Assembly (NCBI RefSeq): GCF_030867145.1
Contig: NC_134434.1
Coordinates: 8,060,001 to 8,124,000, forward strand
Source of the DNA: Opisthocomus hoazin
Lineage: Eukaryota > Chordata > Aves > Opisthocomiformes > Opisthocomidae
Direction: 5' to 3'
Length of the DNA: 64,000 nt
Within the stretch, counting starts at the first letter, position 1, and each line of letters begins with the position of its first letter. The notes beneath the pieces are model-generated. The model saw nothing but the letters and a program-made list of their open reading frames with translations, ran no database searches and was not told the DNA's origin. This document shows, one piece after another, positions 47,201-59,200 of the stretch. A program made the translations under genes and the position numbers.

Positions 47201-50200
47201 CCAGCAACAGCCGACCGCCCGGCTGCTCGGTGACTGCTCTTCCTCCCAACCTCATCCCCGTGCTAGGACAGCTTCTGCCTCAGCAGCGGCTGAAAAGCAG
47301 TGAGAGGGTTTTGGTGGGAGAAGTGGTCTTTCCACTCAGCCCCCCACTTGCCTGGCGTGTCCTGCACACCACCGGCAAGAGGAGCAGCAGATGGCAAAGG
47401 GACCGAGCAAGAGACCATGAGCTGGTCACCAACGGGATGACAAACCTCTGGGGAAGTTCTGGCAGGCTGGGTTGTGAGAAACCTCCGGTACTGCTTGTTA
47501 TGTTGACACTGTGTATGTTGATTGCTTTGGAGACAACAAACCGCCAAACGTTCAACCATCCAAGGTCCAACCATTCACAACGCAAAGCCCCCCGACCTGA
47601 GATCCCTTCAGAAACGCGAGTGAAGACTTGCACGACGAACGCAGCAAGAGCGCAAGATTTTATTGTAAAAACAGTACAACTCCTCCTCCCCAACAATGCC
47701 AAAACATTTATTTTGGAAAACGCACGTACAGACCCTTTCAAAACTGTGTGCAATGACGTGCTTCGTGCGTGGTACCCTGACCCATCAGCAGACACCCCCG
47801 AGAGGCGGCAGCGTGCAGGCCCAGCTCTCTGACGGGAGCGCGTGGTCCCGGCGAGCGGCTCTGCGCTGCGCGCTCCCGAGGCGCAGAGGGATGCAGGCGC
47901 TTGTCTCTCTCCGCCCGTGCAGGCTCCTGCAGCTCGTCCTCTGCAGGCTGCCCGCAGGCAGGGCCCCGCTCCACCCCACGAGCATTCACACACCGCCCAC
48001 ACATCTCCTCACTGAAACCTCCTCTTCTCTTTGCACCGTCTCTGGAGCACGCTTACTGTCCTTCACCTGTCGCATCCTGCTGCATCCTTGAGTCTTGCAT
48101 TCATCCACAGGTCCTTAAAAAACGAATTAAAATGGCTATTATAATATCCTTTGGTAGAGATTAAAGCCATCTTTACTGCCCGCTGCTTAAAGCTTTCCTC
48201 TCTGCTGTCTGGACAAAACTGACAACCACAAAATCCTTCAGTATCTTGTTAGATGCGATCTCCGATTGTGTTGACCATTCTGGAGACAATACTTGTGCTG
48301 GGTGATGTAAGAGCGATCTCTGCTACACCAGGTCAGCAGAAGTGTTCCTTCAGAGACCCAACGCATCCCGTCTCTGCTGCCGCACACAGCTCCCTCCTGC
48401 AGCCAGCTGAGCTCTAGGGCAGGCAGCAGTCAAAGCTGACTGGAGACGTATCAAGAGAACATCAGGGAGAGATCATTTCACTGTCTCAGATCCCCAGCAC
48501 GTTACTGAGATCCAGCGCACGAGTGAGGCGTCAACTGATGAGGGGAGAGAAGGGCCCTGCCTAGGTTTTCCTGCACGGAATCCTATTTAATTTGTCTTTT
48601 GTTGCTTCAGTTCCCACATTTGCACCTGCACTGCCGGTGTGCTGCTTGACCATGACAAACTGGAAAGCTGACACCACCCCCAGCAAAAGCCCTTCCTCCC
48701 CCAGAACAGCAAAGGACAGACGGATGTCCTTACCTAGCCTGGTGCACGCTGGTGCCCGGGCATCTTCCTGCCGCCCCTGCAGTTCATGTATGCTCTCGGC
48801 AGCCTCTGCTGTCTTTGTCTTCCTCTTCATCCACTGAAGATGTGAGCAGCAGGGAGTCCCAGATGCTCGCCCAGAGGATCGTTACATTGCGAAGGGGTAC
48901 ATCCATGAACCACTTTATGATGCCATCCAGCTCCTCACAGTAGGAGGACACTAAGGGCATATGTTACAGTCCTGGCTCTGGTACAGCTGACTCCACCACC
49001 ACACTCTCTGTGCCAAAGGCTCTGCAGACGGGGGATGTCATCACCTCGGAACTGATAAGGGAGCTTCCTGCAAAGATGCTTCTGCCAGGATCCGTGTGTG
49101 TCCAAGCGCTTCCCCCAGGTCCAGCTGGGATCACAGCTGAAAACGCCCAAAATACCCTCGCCGAGCGTTAGCTACTTGCTGCAGGCGGCCCCACTCCTGA
49201 TCCAGACGCTGTGTCTCACCAGCCCCAATGCTACCACTGAGCTGACTGATGCTGGTTGGAATGTGGTGAACAGCCAAGTTAAAAAGAGAAAGCAATGGCG
49301 CCTGAGCCTGCATGAAAAGAAACCTGGCACGATACTGCGGGAGGGTCACAGAGCTTTGAGAAGGAAAACAGCAAGAATAACACAGAAAAATCCCTGTGGA
49401 TCCTTCTAAAGTGTTCTCACAGAGAGTAAATGTACAATAACCTTAATGAAGTCAACTCTGCTGAACTCAGCTTATCCTTAAAAAAGTGCTGCACGTAGCT
49501 GTAACCTAGCAGAGACCCTCTGTACCAGTTCAGTTAAGTGTGACACAGACGATCTGTGTGCGTTTGCTAAACAGGCCAGGGTGTGACCGACCGAGCAGGG
49601 GCTGGACTAGATGACCCACAGAGGTCCCTTCCAACCCCGAACATTCTGTGATTGTGTGATTCTGTGAAACCCAGCGCTTTGCTCCCACGCCCGCCCGCCT
49701 GCGGGACAGAGCCGTTCAGGTGATCCTGTCCGGAGGGAGCAATAACCTCTGAAAATGTGAACCCCACAGAACGTGTCGCGAGGGAGCTTCTGGGGACAAA
49801 GCAACCCGGCAGGACGTCAGGACACGCACGCAGCAGAGCTGCGACCTCTAGCCCAGCTGCTGCTGGCTGGAAAAACCGAAATTATTATTCAACAGAACTA
49901 TTTAGGCTCATCATTCATGTCTCTGTCTCCCTCCCAGCCAGCTCCCATTTCAGCATCAGAAAGCCATTTCAGTAAACAACTGCCCGGCTTTGGCTGTTGC
50001 TCAGCTCTCCTCCGAGCAGAGCCCCCAGAGGTCCGTGGGAGTCACCAGCAGTGTGGCACGACCAGGATCATGACATGCCACCGCTTCCCAACACCTCCGA
50101 GCTTCCCCTCAGACAGAAACCAATTACAATTCCGAAACCTGCCACCACGCAGTGTCATCTGAAAGCCAATGTAGTTTTCCTTCTTTAACACCTTGTCTCT

Positions 50201-53200
50201 CCCTCTCGACATGGAAGTCAGCACTTGGAGGGGAGCGGGGAAGATTCAGCAGACGGCTCCAGTAGTAAACAGAGCTTTTCCCTGGTTACCGTTACTGCAG
50301 CAATGGCACGGAAGGCTCACTTCTCCACCAGCACTTTGAACAACGGCCAAGACACGGTGCCGAAGTGAAGGCAGGGATTGATCAGGAAGGATTTCTTATG
50401 TAATTCTCACCTTCCAGGATCCTCACCAGCTCCTGCCTGCATGCTCTGCCAGTCCTGGAAACAACAGATGCTGGCTCCCGCTCGCCTTGACTCTGGGCTT
50501 CCTGACAGCTGGCAGCCAGGCTTTCCTGCGCCCCCCAGTCCAAGACTGCCCGTGGTGAGCAGAACAGCCTTTTGCCACAAGAGTTTGCAGGAAGAGGAAA
50601 GACTTTCGCAGAGATCAGAGCTGGGGTAGGTATCTGTTTGTTCTGGCACACTGAGAATTCACAATGCGGTATCTTCTTTCTCCTTTTCTTTGCTTAGATA
50701 ATCAATAAATCAAATTTGGTATGATGGCTTGAAACCAAGCCAGTGATTTACACTGGAAATTAATCCCTCAATCTTTCCAGTGAAAGCATTCTCAGAGCAA
50801 GGTCTATGAAGCAAAACTAAATTCATAAATTAAATATGACTAAGATGCACTCACAGTCATTTTATGTTTATTCATTACAGGAACAGTTGTCTTGTCTTTC
50901 CCTGTTTATGATGGTAGGCAGCATCTCCAAATGAAGTATTGGAATTAAACATCAATGTCATCTTTTCCCATCAGTGCTCAGTAGATTTTACTCTTTGCCT
51001 TTTTCATGAGGCTGAAGTTCCCAACAGACAGCAGCCAGGGCTGTTTGTTCCCTGCTGCTGCGGAACAGCGATGCCGGGAAGGGAGCACTCTGCCGAAAGC
51101 CAGCCGACGCTCCAGGTACCGGATGGCCAGTCCCGCCTGGCTCCATACGCAGCCATCCCGGAACGCCGAAGAAAGGCCCCGCAGAGGGACCTCCTTCCCC
51201 CCGTCCCCTGCACACACCCCACCACTCTCATCACAAAGATACACGGAATTCCTCTTGGTACAGCACAACGTGCAAGTTCTTCTGCAGATACCCTCTGCTT
51301 GGCCTTTTAAAGCTGCTTTACAGAAGTAACAGTGAAATCCATTCTCTTCCTTGTTTTATTGGAAAACACCATTTTTTTTGGCTCAAGTTTTACCTAAGAC
51401 ATTGCTGCTGAGGACAGCCCATGCTCGGAAAACTCATCTCCAGTGAGGGAATATTTCCAAACAAAACCACTCAGGAAGCTATTAACAGAACCACCGCTGT
51501 GGTGCATGCCGCTGCTCCAGTGACGCAAGTAAACGCCGAGCAGAGACCCCCGCGCACGAGGTCTGCGCAGGGGCGGCGGCCGCAGCACCTCACCCTCACG
51601 CTGAGGCTCTGAACGCTCCGCGACTCACCGGGGTGCAGGGGAGCCCTCGATTTCCATGACTCTCCCCTCCCTGCCTTCCACGGATTAGTACATGAATGCT
51701 CCACATTTTCACTTTCCTCCCCTAATTTTCTCTATTTTATGCACATGAGGTACTAAAAACCCATACACACACACAGAGCTCCCCCTCTACCCACTCAACC
51801 TGCCCTTGAGTGGCTGTCTACCATGATTAATTTTACTAATAAAGACACTCCTCTTCACTGGGAAAAGCCTTCCTTAGAAAGCAGACAAATGTTTTTAATA
51901 AGAACTAAGAGATGGAACAACATCCTCCTCCTCTTGTGCTCTCTTCTGGACTTGAATCAAAACATCGACACTCCTCTTGATGGGGGAAAACCCGGGTTTG
52001 AAGCTCAACCAAGGAACCAAGCCCCACAGGCCAGACATACATCCTAACGAATTGTGCTGCTAATGATATCAGAAAAAAGTTCTCAGTAGCAGCTGAGGAA
52101 CTGCCAGGCAACTGCTTGACCAGCTAGTCTTTCCTCCTGGTGATTCAACACAGGAATCAGAGCTACAGAGACTGGCTGCCATGTCATTAGTTTTCTGATA
52201 TCCTTCAACCTGGGGGCAATTACCTCATCGTCAAACAATTTCACATGCCTAAAGACTGGAAGGAGAGCTGACTGATGCCTCAGTGGCAATTCTTGGATGA
52301 GACGGCACATAAAATGTACAATTTCTTCATTATTAAGTATCAGTGGTTGCATACAAACCTCCGCTGTGGAGTTACTCAGGTAACGGCACTAATCCAGACC
52401 GCGCGTGACTCTTCACAGAAACTGCAATACCTCCAAGAAATGAGGCTGAAAGTTCTGTCACAGTTTGTCCCACTTGACTACCAGGGTATCTGGAGGCTTG
52501 CCTTATCGTGTTTGCTTAGAATAAGGCAAGATTTACAGCTTGTTTTTATTTCATACTTAAAATTGAAACCTGATCTGTGGCTAAAAGATTCTGGGAATTT
52601 AACAGTTCCTCTTTCCAAGCACTGACGATCTTTGCCCACCTCTTAAGAGCTCTGTTTTGTTTTTTTTCCTAGAACAGGGCTTCAGCGTATCTCTCCCTTT
52701 GCATAAAGCCAACCTGGTTACCAGAACACACTCACTACTACAGAGATCTCAGCGGAGGTTTGTCATTACCACCCTCCTTCTCCACCACAACAGAACTTCT
52801 TTTTTGAAACTTTAGAAAACAGCAATGCTCCCAAAGTTTCCTCGCAGCAGTCGCGCGGATGTCCAGCCACTGTCACTCTGCTCAAGTTAGAGGCAGCTAC
52901 ACAGGGTGCCCGTCAGCAGAGCACAGCTCTGCAGTGAGCCTCGAGCGGGGGGCACGTTCTGCTGCCTCTGGGACCGCGCGCTGCTCACCCGGGGCAGCAG
53001 ATCCCACCAGTCCGCTGCCTGGTTTAGCATCAGCACAGCCAGAGACTTCAGCTGGAATGTCAGAAAGAAAACAGTATCTCTCCTTCTCACTGCCCTTTCT
53101 TGAATACAGGATCTTCCTTACGCCACCTTTTTTGTATCAAAAAATCAATTAATTTTTACTAGAATGCAATTTTCAACACAGAGGCAAGCACAACGTTGTA

Positions 53201-56200
53201 AAAATGAAACAACTCTGCAACGCAACGTGCAGCTGTGCAAAATGGTGGATCCAGGCCAACTACAGAACCTCTCCTCTTTTACAGACTCTTTCTCGAACAG
53301 GCTCCGTGGGGCGCAGGGCGTTTGTTCTGGGCTCTCTCCCCAGTAATCCCCCCCTGTCCCACCTGTCACTAACTTTCCTGGCTCCCTCTGATGATTTCTG
53401 CCCTCTTGCTTTACCAGCACAGCGGTCACGCAGCTGCCCAGAGCAGCACGATGCAAGTCAGCCCATTCCGTCCCCTCCCCAGCCTGAAGGAAAAGGAACG
53501 CAAAAGGAACGGAGCAAGCCACCAGCCTACGCTCAGGACACCGGTACTTTTCAAGCGCTGCAGTGTCGTGATTCAGCAAGCATGCACAGAGACACCAAAG
53601 TATTACCTTCATGACTGGCTGAGCAAAATACTTCGCGCTCCAGTCACAAAACCCCGTCTGCACTGTGGCCGAAATGAAGCTCTTGTGTCCAACGGCGTCA
53701 TCGGCGTCATCGGTAGTCTGTCCAGAAGGAGAAGAGCACGTTAACCCGCGTCCCTCCCGTTCACGTGGGCCAGAGGCACAGACAGTAACACCCGCCTTGC
53801 CTTCAACACGTCACCGGGCAAAGAGAAGCTCAAACGCGCTGCCAAGGATATGAATTTTTTTACGTCTAGCTTTAAGATCACTGTCATTACATTAACTCTG
53901 TGGAAATGCGCAAATCCCCTCGTCTGCACAGCACAAGACGTAACCAGGCTACCGCGTGAATCAGGGCTGAAACGTCAGCGCATCGTCCAGCCCAAGCCCC
54001 AGGATGAGATCTCTCATGGTCTCCCAAGCATCCGGCTTGAGGAGCAGCGGGACAGTGAAGCTGACTCAGGGTAAAGCACGGCCGGACACCGCTGCAGACC
54101 AAGGGCACATACGCCCCAAGTATTTGTCACGAAGCACCAGACAGCCAAAAAGAAAGCAGGATGATGACTCCATTCAACCAGGTTTCCTCCATTTTTCAGA
54201 AACATGATCCAGCCTCGGGCTGCCATCCCCATGAGAAGTGAAGGTGTTCTTCCTATGGCTTCAACACTTCTTTTGTAATCACACAGAAGAGTTGACTCTC
54301 CACCTCCAGCCGCTTCTGAGAGATCACTCACTAAGGCAAGGCAGAAATGCCAGTTCAAGTGACGAGCAGCTACTTCTCAGTCATCAGAACACCCAAAAGC
54401 TGTGCTGTCCACCTGCCCTGTGGACTGCAATGCACCCACCGCACTGCTCGGATGGGTGCATCCTTCCTTTTTCTGGTACCAGGAGGGAGCAAGGGAGGGT
54501 CGATGTCCTCCCCACCACGCTCTGTGCGTTAGTACAGCCATCAGAGCACACCCACCGCCTCTTCACTCTCCTCCCATCCACAGAGCCAGCACCAGAAACA
54601 CCCTGGAAATGCGCTGAAGTAGAGGAAGAGGTGGACACAACACTATTGCCAGCTGGTTGAACCTGAAGAACACTGACCACTGATAAGTAATAGCCTGTCT
54701 CCAAGTGATGGCTGGCCACAAGCATGTCGGAGCGTGCTTGGACTCAACCACAGTCATCTGACACGACTCATCTCCAGGTGACAGTCAGAATCCTTCGTGC
54801 ATACCAAAATCTGACTGACTGCTCCACTTGGCACCACATCAGCCCTTCATGCTTCTGTCAATGGAAAAATGCCCAGTACCTGATGACTGTCTTCAGAACA
54901 CTAAAACATACACGAAACCCTCGTTGGCTTGCTTGTGTGCTGAGAAGCAGCGTCCCTGCCGTTCCTCCCGGAGGAAGGCAGCTTGTAACGGCTCAGCTCG
55001 GCTCCCTCCCAGCATGGCGGCCTGGCATGACGAGCTTGGGTCTTTGGAGCCAGAGCCTGGGCTCAGGCCCTCCCTGCCGCACAGCGAAGAGGGGCTGCCA
55101 CGCGCAGAGTGGGGCAGGACCGCTGGGAAGAAGGTGAATACTCTGGTGCAGGAGCACCCACCAGTCTCGAGAGGAATGCCAGTTTGTATCTTAAAGGAAG
55201 AGGAATCTCCCCTTTTTCCTCCTTGGTCCCTGCTTTGCTGAGGTTGGAGAAAAAGCACCTGAGGTCACAGATCTGACTCTGCGTTATCAATCAGGCAGAC
55301 AAATGTTTATGAAGGAATAAGCCATCAACTCTGAGTAAACACTTCTGAGTAGCAGAAGTGAATAATGCCCTATCGAAAGCTGTAAAACAAAATTTATCCT
55401 GAAGAAAAAATAAGGAATCGATTTTTATTTTACTGGTTGGAGGAAGCCAATCTGGAGTTAACAGCAGCTAGAAGCAAACAAGAGATACGCAGAGACATAC
55501 CACAAAGAACAGCACCTGCAACAAAGCCCAGCGGAGCGGGGAAGTAGGCAGACCTGAAAGCAGAGTCTCCGTACCTGCTCCGGCCCTTTGTCAAACATTT
55601 TCCTTGTCCTGGGGAACTGGTGGGAGTGAGGCGTGTACTGAACCCCCATGTTGCTGACGTTGGCAGGTCTTACAGACGCGATGTCCCGACTGACTGGCTG
55701 TTTCGTCACGTCGTTTGTCAGGCTGGAGCTGCTTGTGCTCGTGGCTGGAGGTGACCCTCTGGAGATCAAACCAGAGGGAAAGGATTTAGGTGTCACCGGA
55801 CATGAGACTCGTGCATGTGAATTACATTACTTTCACTTTGTTTCTTTCTTCTAAGATTTATACTTCACTGCTCTGCTTCCTTGACAAAAACAAGAGAGAC
55901 ACACCAACCCCAAAACAAGGGTGAACCTTGACTGCACCAACTCCAGATCGAGGATAAGAAAAATCAACCTTTTGGGAACCTGCAGGTCCCACAGTGGCGC
56001 GCCCACAGGCCACGACGTCTGACCTGAGGCGCACCGACCAGCCACTGCAATGGAGCGGGGAGACTGGACGTCCTGTCAGCCCACAGAAAAGCATTTTAAT
56101 TTATATATATACCGAGATCCACCTTACTGCACCTTTATTTTATACTAGCAGAAGACGTGAAAAGACATCACTGTGCAGTTCTGGGCCCTCCATTCCAACT

Positions 56201-59200
56201 CCGAATCTTACTGGTGCACACTGACTGTGGGATCAAACGTGTGGTGGTGGCTCTGGGAGAGCAGCTTTGGGGAAATAATCAAGTTTCCAAATCCTAGCTT
56301 TGCCCATGCCGTTATCTCCATTTCACTGCAGTTTAGGCATCACTTGTTCATCATCAGATAACCCTGGCTTTTACCAGCTGAAAGTGCAGAAAATCAGATC
56401 AGACTTCAATGGGAAATCTGGACAGCACACAGGCCAGGCCAGAGTGCGTCAGTAAAACCAGCAACATCTCATTCTTCCTTTCAATTCCTCTTTAGATAAT
56501 TAGCGTGGCTTGTTACTCTTTGTCCCAGAAAGAATAATAGGAAGAAACTCCTAACTTTTTCCCAGAGCTTTTGCTTCTGGACCCCTTACCAGTGCTGAAC
56601 CAAGCAGGTACCAAGACCTTGGCAGGTTCCCTCCCTCCGGTGCAGCTGACTGGGATGGCTGTGGAGTGGTGGCTGGTGGGGAGCCCCCAAACCCCCCACG
56701 GCAGGAGGGCTGGAAAGCCAGGCCGGCGCTTACCCGACTTGGTGGATGTGCATGCCCTTGTTGGTGGGGCTGGCAGGGGCGGACTGAGTCAGTGAGGAGG
56801 TGTCGAGGATGCGCTGCGGGCGAGCATTCACCGTTGCCTAGAGAAAAACACAGAGAGCAGAGTCCTGAACAGCCACGACTGCAACACGCCGGGCGCAGTT
56901 GTTTGCTATCGAACACAACCGCACACCTGGGGTCACACGAGTTCAGCTCTCTATCTGTATGTGTGTTTAAAAATGTATAGGAAAAAGCTCCTGTGCAGTT
57001 CCCAATGCATACGGTGACTTCACTACTTTTTTAGTCAAAAAAGACTTACCAGAAAGCGCTGGGAAATGGCTGTGACTAACACACAAGCCTTTTCCCCCCC
57101 TCAGCTGCAGCCCACGACGCGCACCAGCCCCTGGGAGCGAGCTGCCAGCGGGCCGGCAGCCAGCCGGGCCCCCCGCCTCGCGACACACGGCTGCCACGCT
57201 CACCACAGCCGCAACGCCAGCACGCGTTCCGACCCGGCGTTCACGCTGGAGTCACAGCTCTCCTCGTACATCTGCCAGCTGCCGGGAACTGCCTCCTGTT
57301 GCTGCCCCGTCTCCCCTAAGGAGAGCCGAGCTCTTCCCGCGTTCGTCAGAGGACGCTGCTTCCAGCAGCACCACGTCCACTCGCACGGGGAAGGCAGGGG
57401 ATTTACGCAGCCGGGCTGCTCCGAGCCCCTCAGAACACAGCCAGTGCCCCTGCAAAGCAGGGCCCGGGCACCCAGCCACTGCTCGATGGGACCCGTTTGC
57501 GGGGAGTCACTGTCCCTCTCCGGGGAAGCCCTCAAACACCGGCCAGGGGAAGGCAGCGAGAGGCGTACGACGGCTCCGTTGCCACCGCGCATCCTCCGGG
57601 CTGAGCATGCCGCTCGCACCCTGCGAACCACCTCCCCGTCAGACAGGGAGAAGCCTTCTGCTGCCTGCAGCCTCCTTCCTCCCTTCCACAGCGTCCCGTC
57701 TTCTGCAAAACGTTTGGAATTTCTCACATGTTGAAATAACTTTTCAAGGAGGCCCCAGACTGGCACAAAAACCTGGAGGGACAAACACAGCTATCCCACA
57801 GGCAAGCGGACTTTTGCCATCCCTTCCAACACTAAGAAACCCACACCTCGCAGCACAGGAGCCGGGCGGGTGCTGGGGTGACGACACGCGGGCTCGCATC
57901 CCACCGAAAGCAAGCTGAGCAAGGTGAGAGCAGCAGCCAGCGAAACACAGAGCACACGGAAAGCGAGAGCTGTGCGCAGTCTTCTGGAGCCCGGACAGCT
58001 CAGGAGCCTTTTCATACCATCATAGAATGGTTTGGGTTGGGAGGGACCTTAAAGCTCACCCCATTCTACCCCCCCGCCACGGGCAGGGACCCCTTCCACC
58101 GCCCAGGCTGCTCCCAGCCCCGTCCTTGGGAGGGGGCAGCCACAGCTCCTCTGGGCACTCGGGGCCAGGGCCTCGCCACCCTCACAATGACAAATTTGCT
58201 CCTTACATCTAACCTAAATCTGCCCTCATTCAGCTTGAAGCCATCACCCCCTGTCCTGTCCCTCCCCGCCCTTGTCACAGCCCCTCTCCAGCTCTCTCGC
58301 AGCCCCTCCAGGCACTGGCAGCTGCTCTGAGCTCTCTCCGCAGCCTTCTCCTCTCCAGGCTGACCAGCCCCAGCTCTCCCAGCCTCTCCTCACAGCAGAG
58401 GGGCTCCAGCCCTCGGACCATTTTTTCTAAGCCAATGCCCTTACAAGGCAGAACCAACCCCTCTCGTGAACAGCATCCATCTTTGCACTCAAAGCTCTCG
58501 CGTGTTGGCGGCAGAGGGATCTGCGAGGGACTGGTGGAAAGATGAGGAGCTACTGGAGAGAGTCCAGCGGAGGGCTACGAGGATGAGGAGGGGACTGGAG
58601 CATCTCTCCTACGAGGAGAGGCTGAGGGAGCTGGGCTTGTTCAGCCTGGGGAAGACAAGGCTGCGAGGGGACCTTAGAAATGCCTCTAAATATCTGCAGG
58701 GTGGGGGTCAGGAGGACGGGGCCAGACTCTTTCCAGTGGTGCCCAGCGACAGGACAAGGGGCAATGGGCACAAACTGAAGCCCAGGAAGCTCCAGCTGAA
58801 CCCGAGGAAGAACTTCTTCCCTCTGAGGGTGACGGAGCCCTGGCCCAGGCTGCCCAGGGAGGCTGTGGAGTCTCCTTCTCTGGAGATATTCCAGCCCCGC
58901 CTGGACGCAGTGCTGTGCAGCCTGCTCTGGGGGCAGGGGGTTGGGCTGGGTGACCCACAGAAGTCCCTGCCAACCCCTACAGTTCTCTGATTCTGTGGTG
59001 CCGGGCAGACAGCCTGCCCTGTCCCTGCAGGCACTATCAGCCCTCTGAGACAACCCCCATTTCTCCCTTCCTCGGATGACTCAGCGAGGTTTCCACCTCC
59101 CTCGCTTCGTCAGGGTCCAGGGCCTCCCGACCCCCGTTTGTTTGGCTGCCAAGGGCAGGAGCGGTGATGGCCATCACCATGCCGCACACCCACACCTCAG

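Noticed and set aside
57070-57730. 222-codon plus-strand frame in a CpG-rich part of the 6.3 kb intron
   Set aside because: Composition follows local GC content, the opposite strand is also open, and no splice structure or conserved motif was seen.
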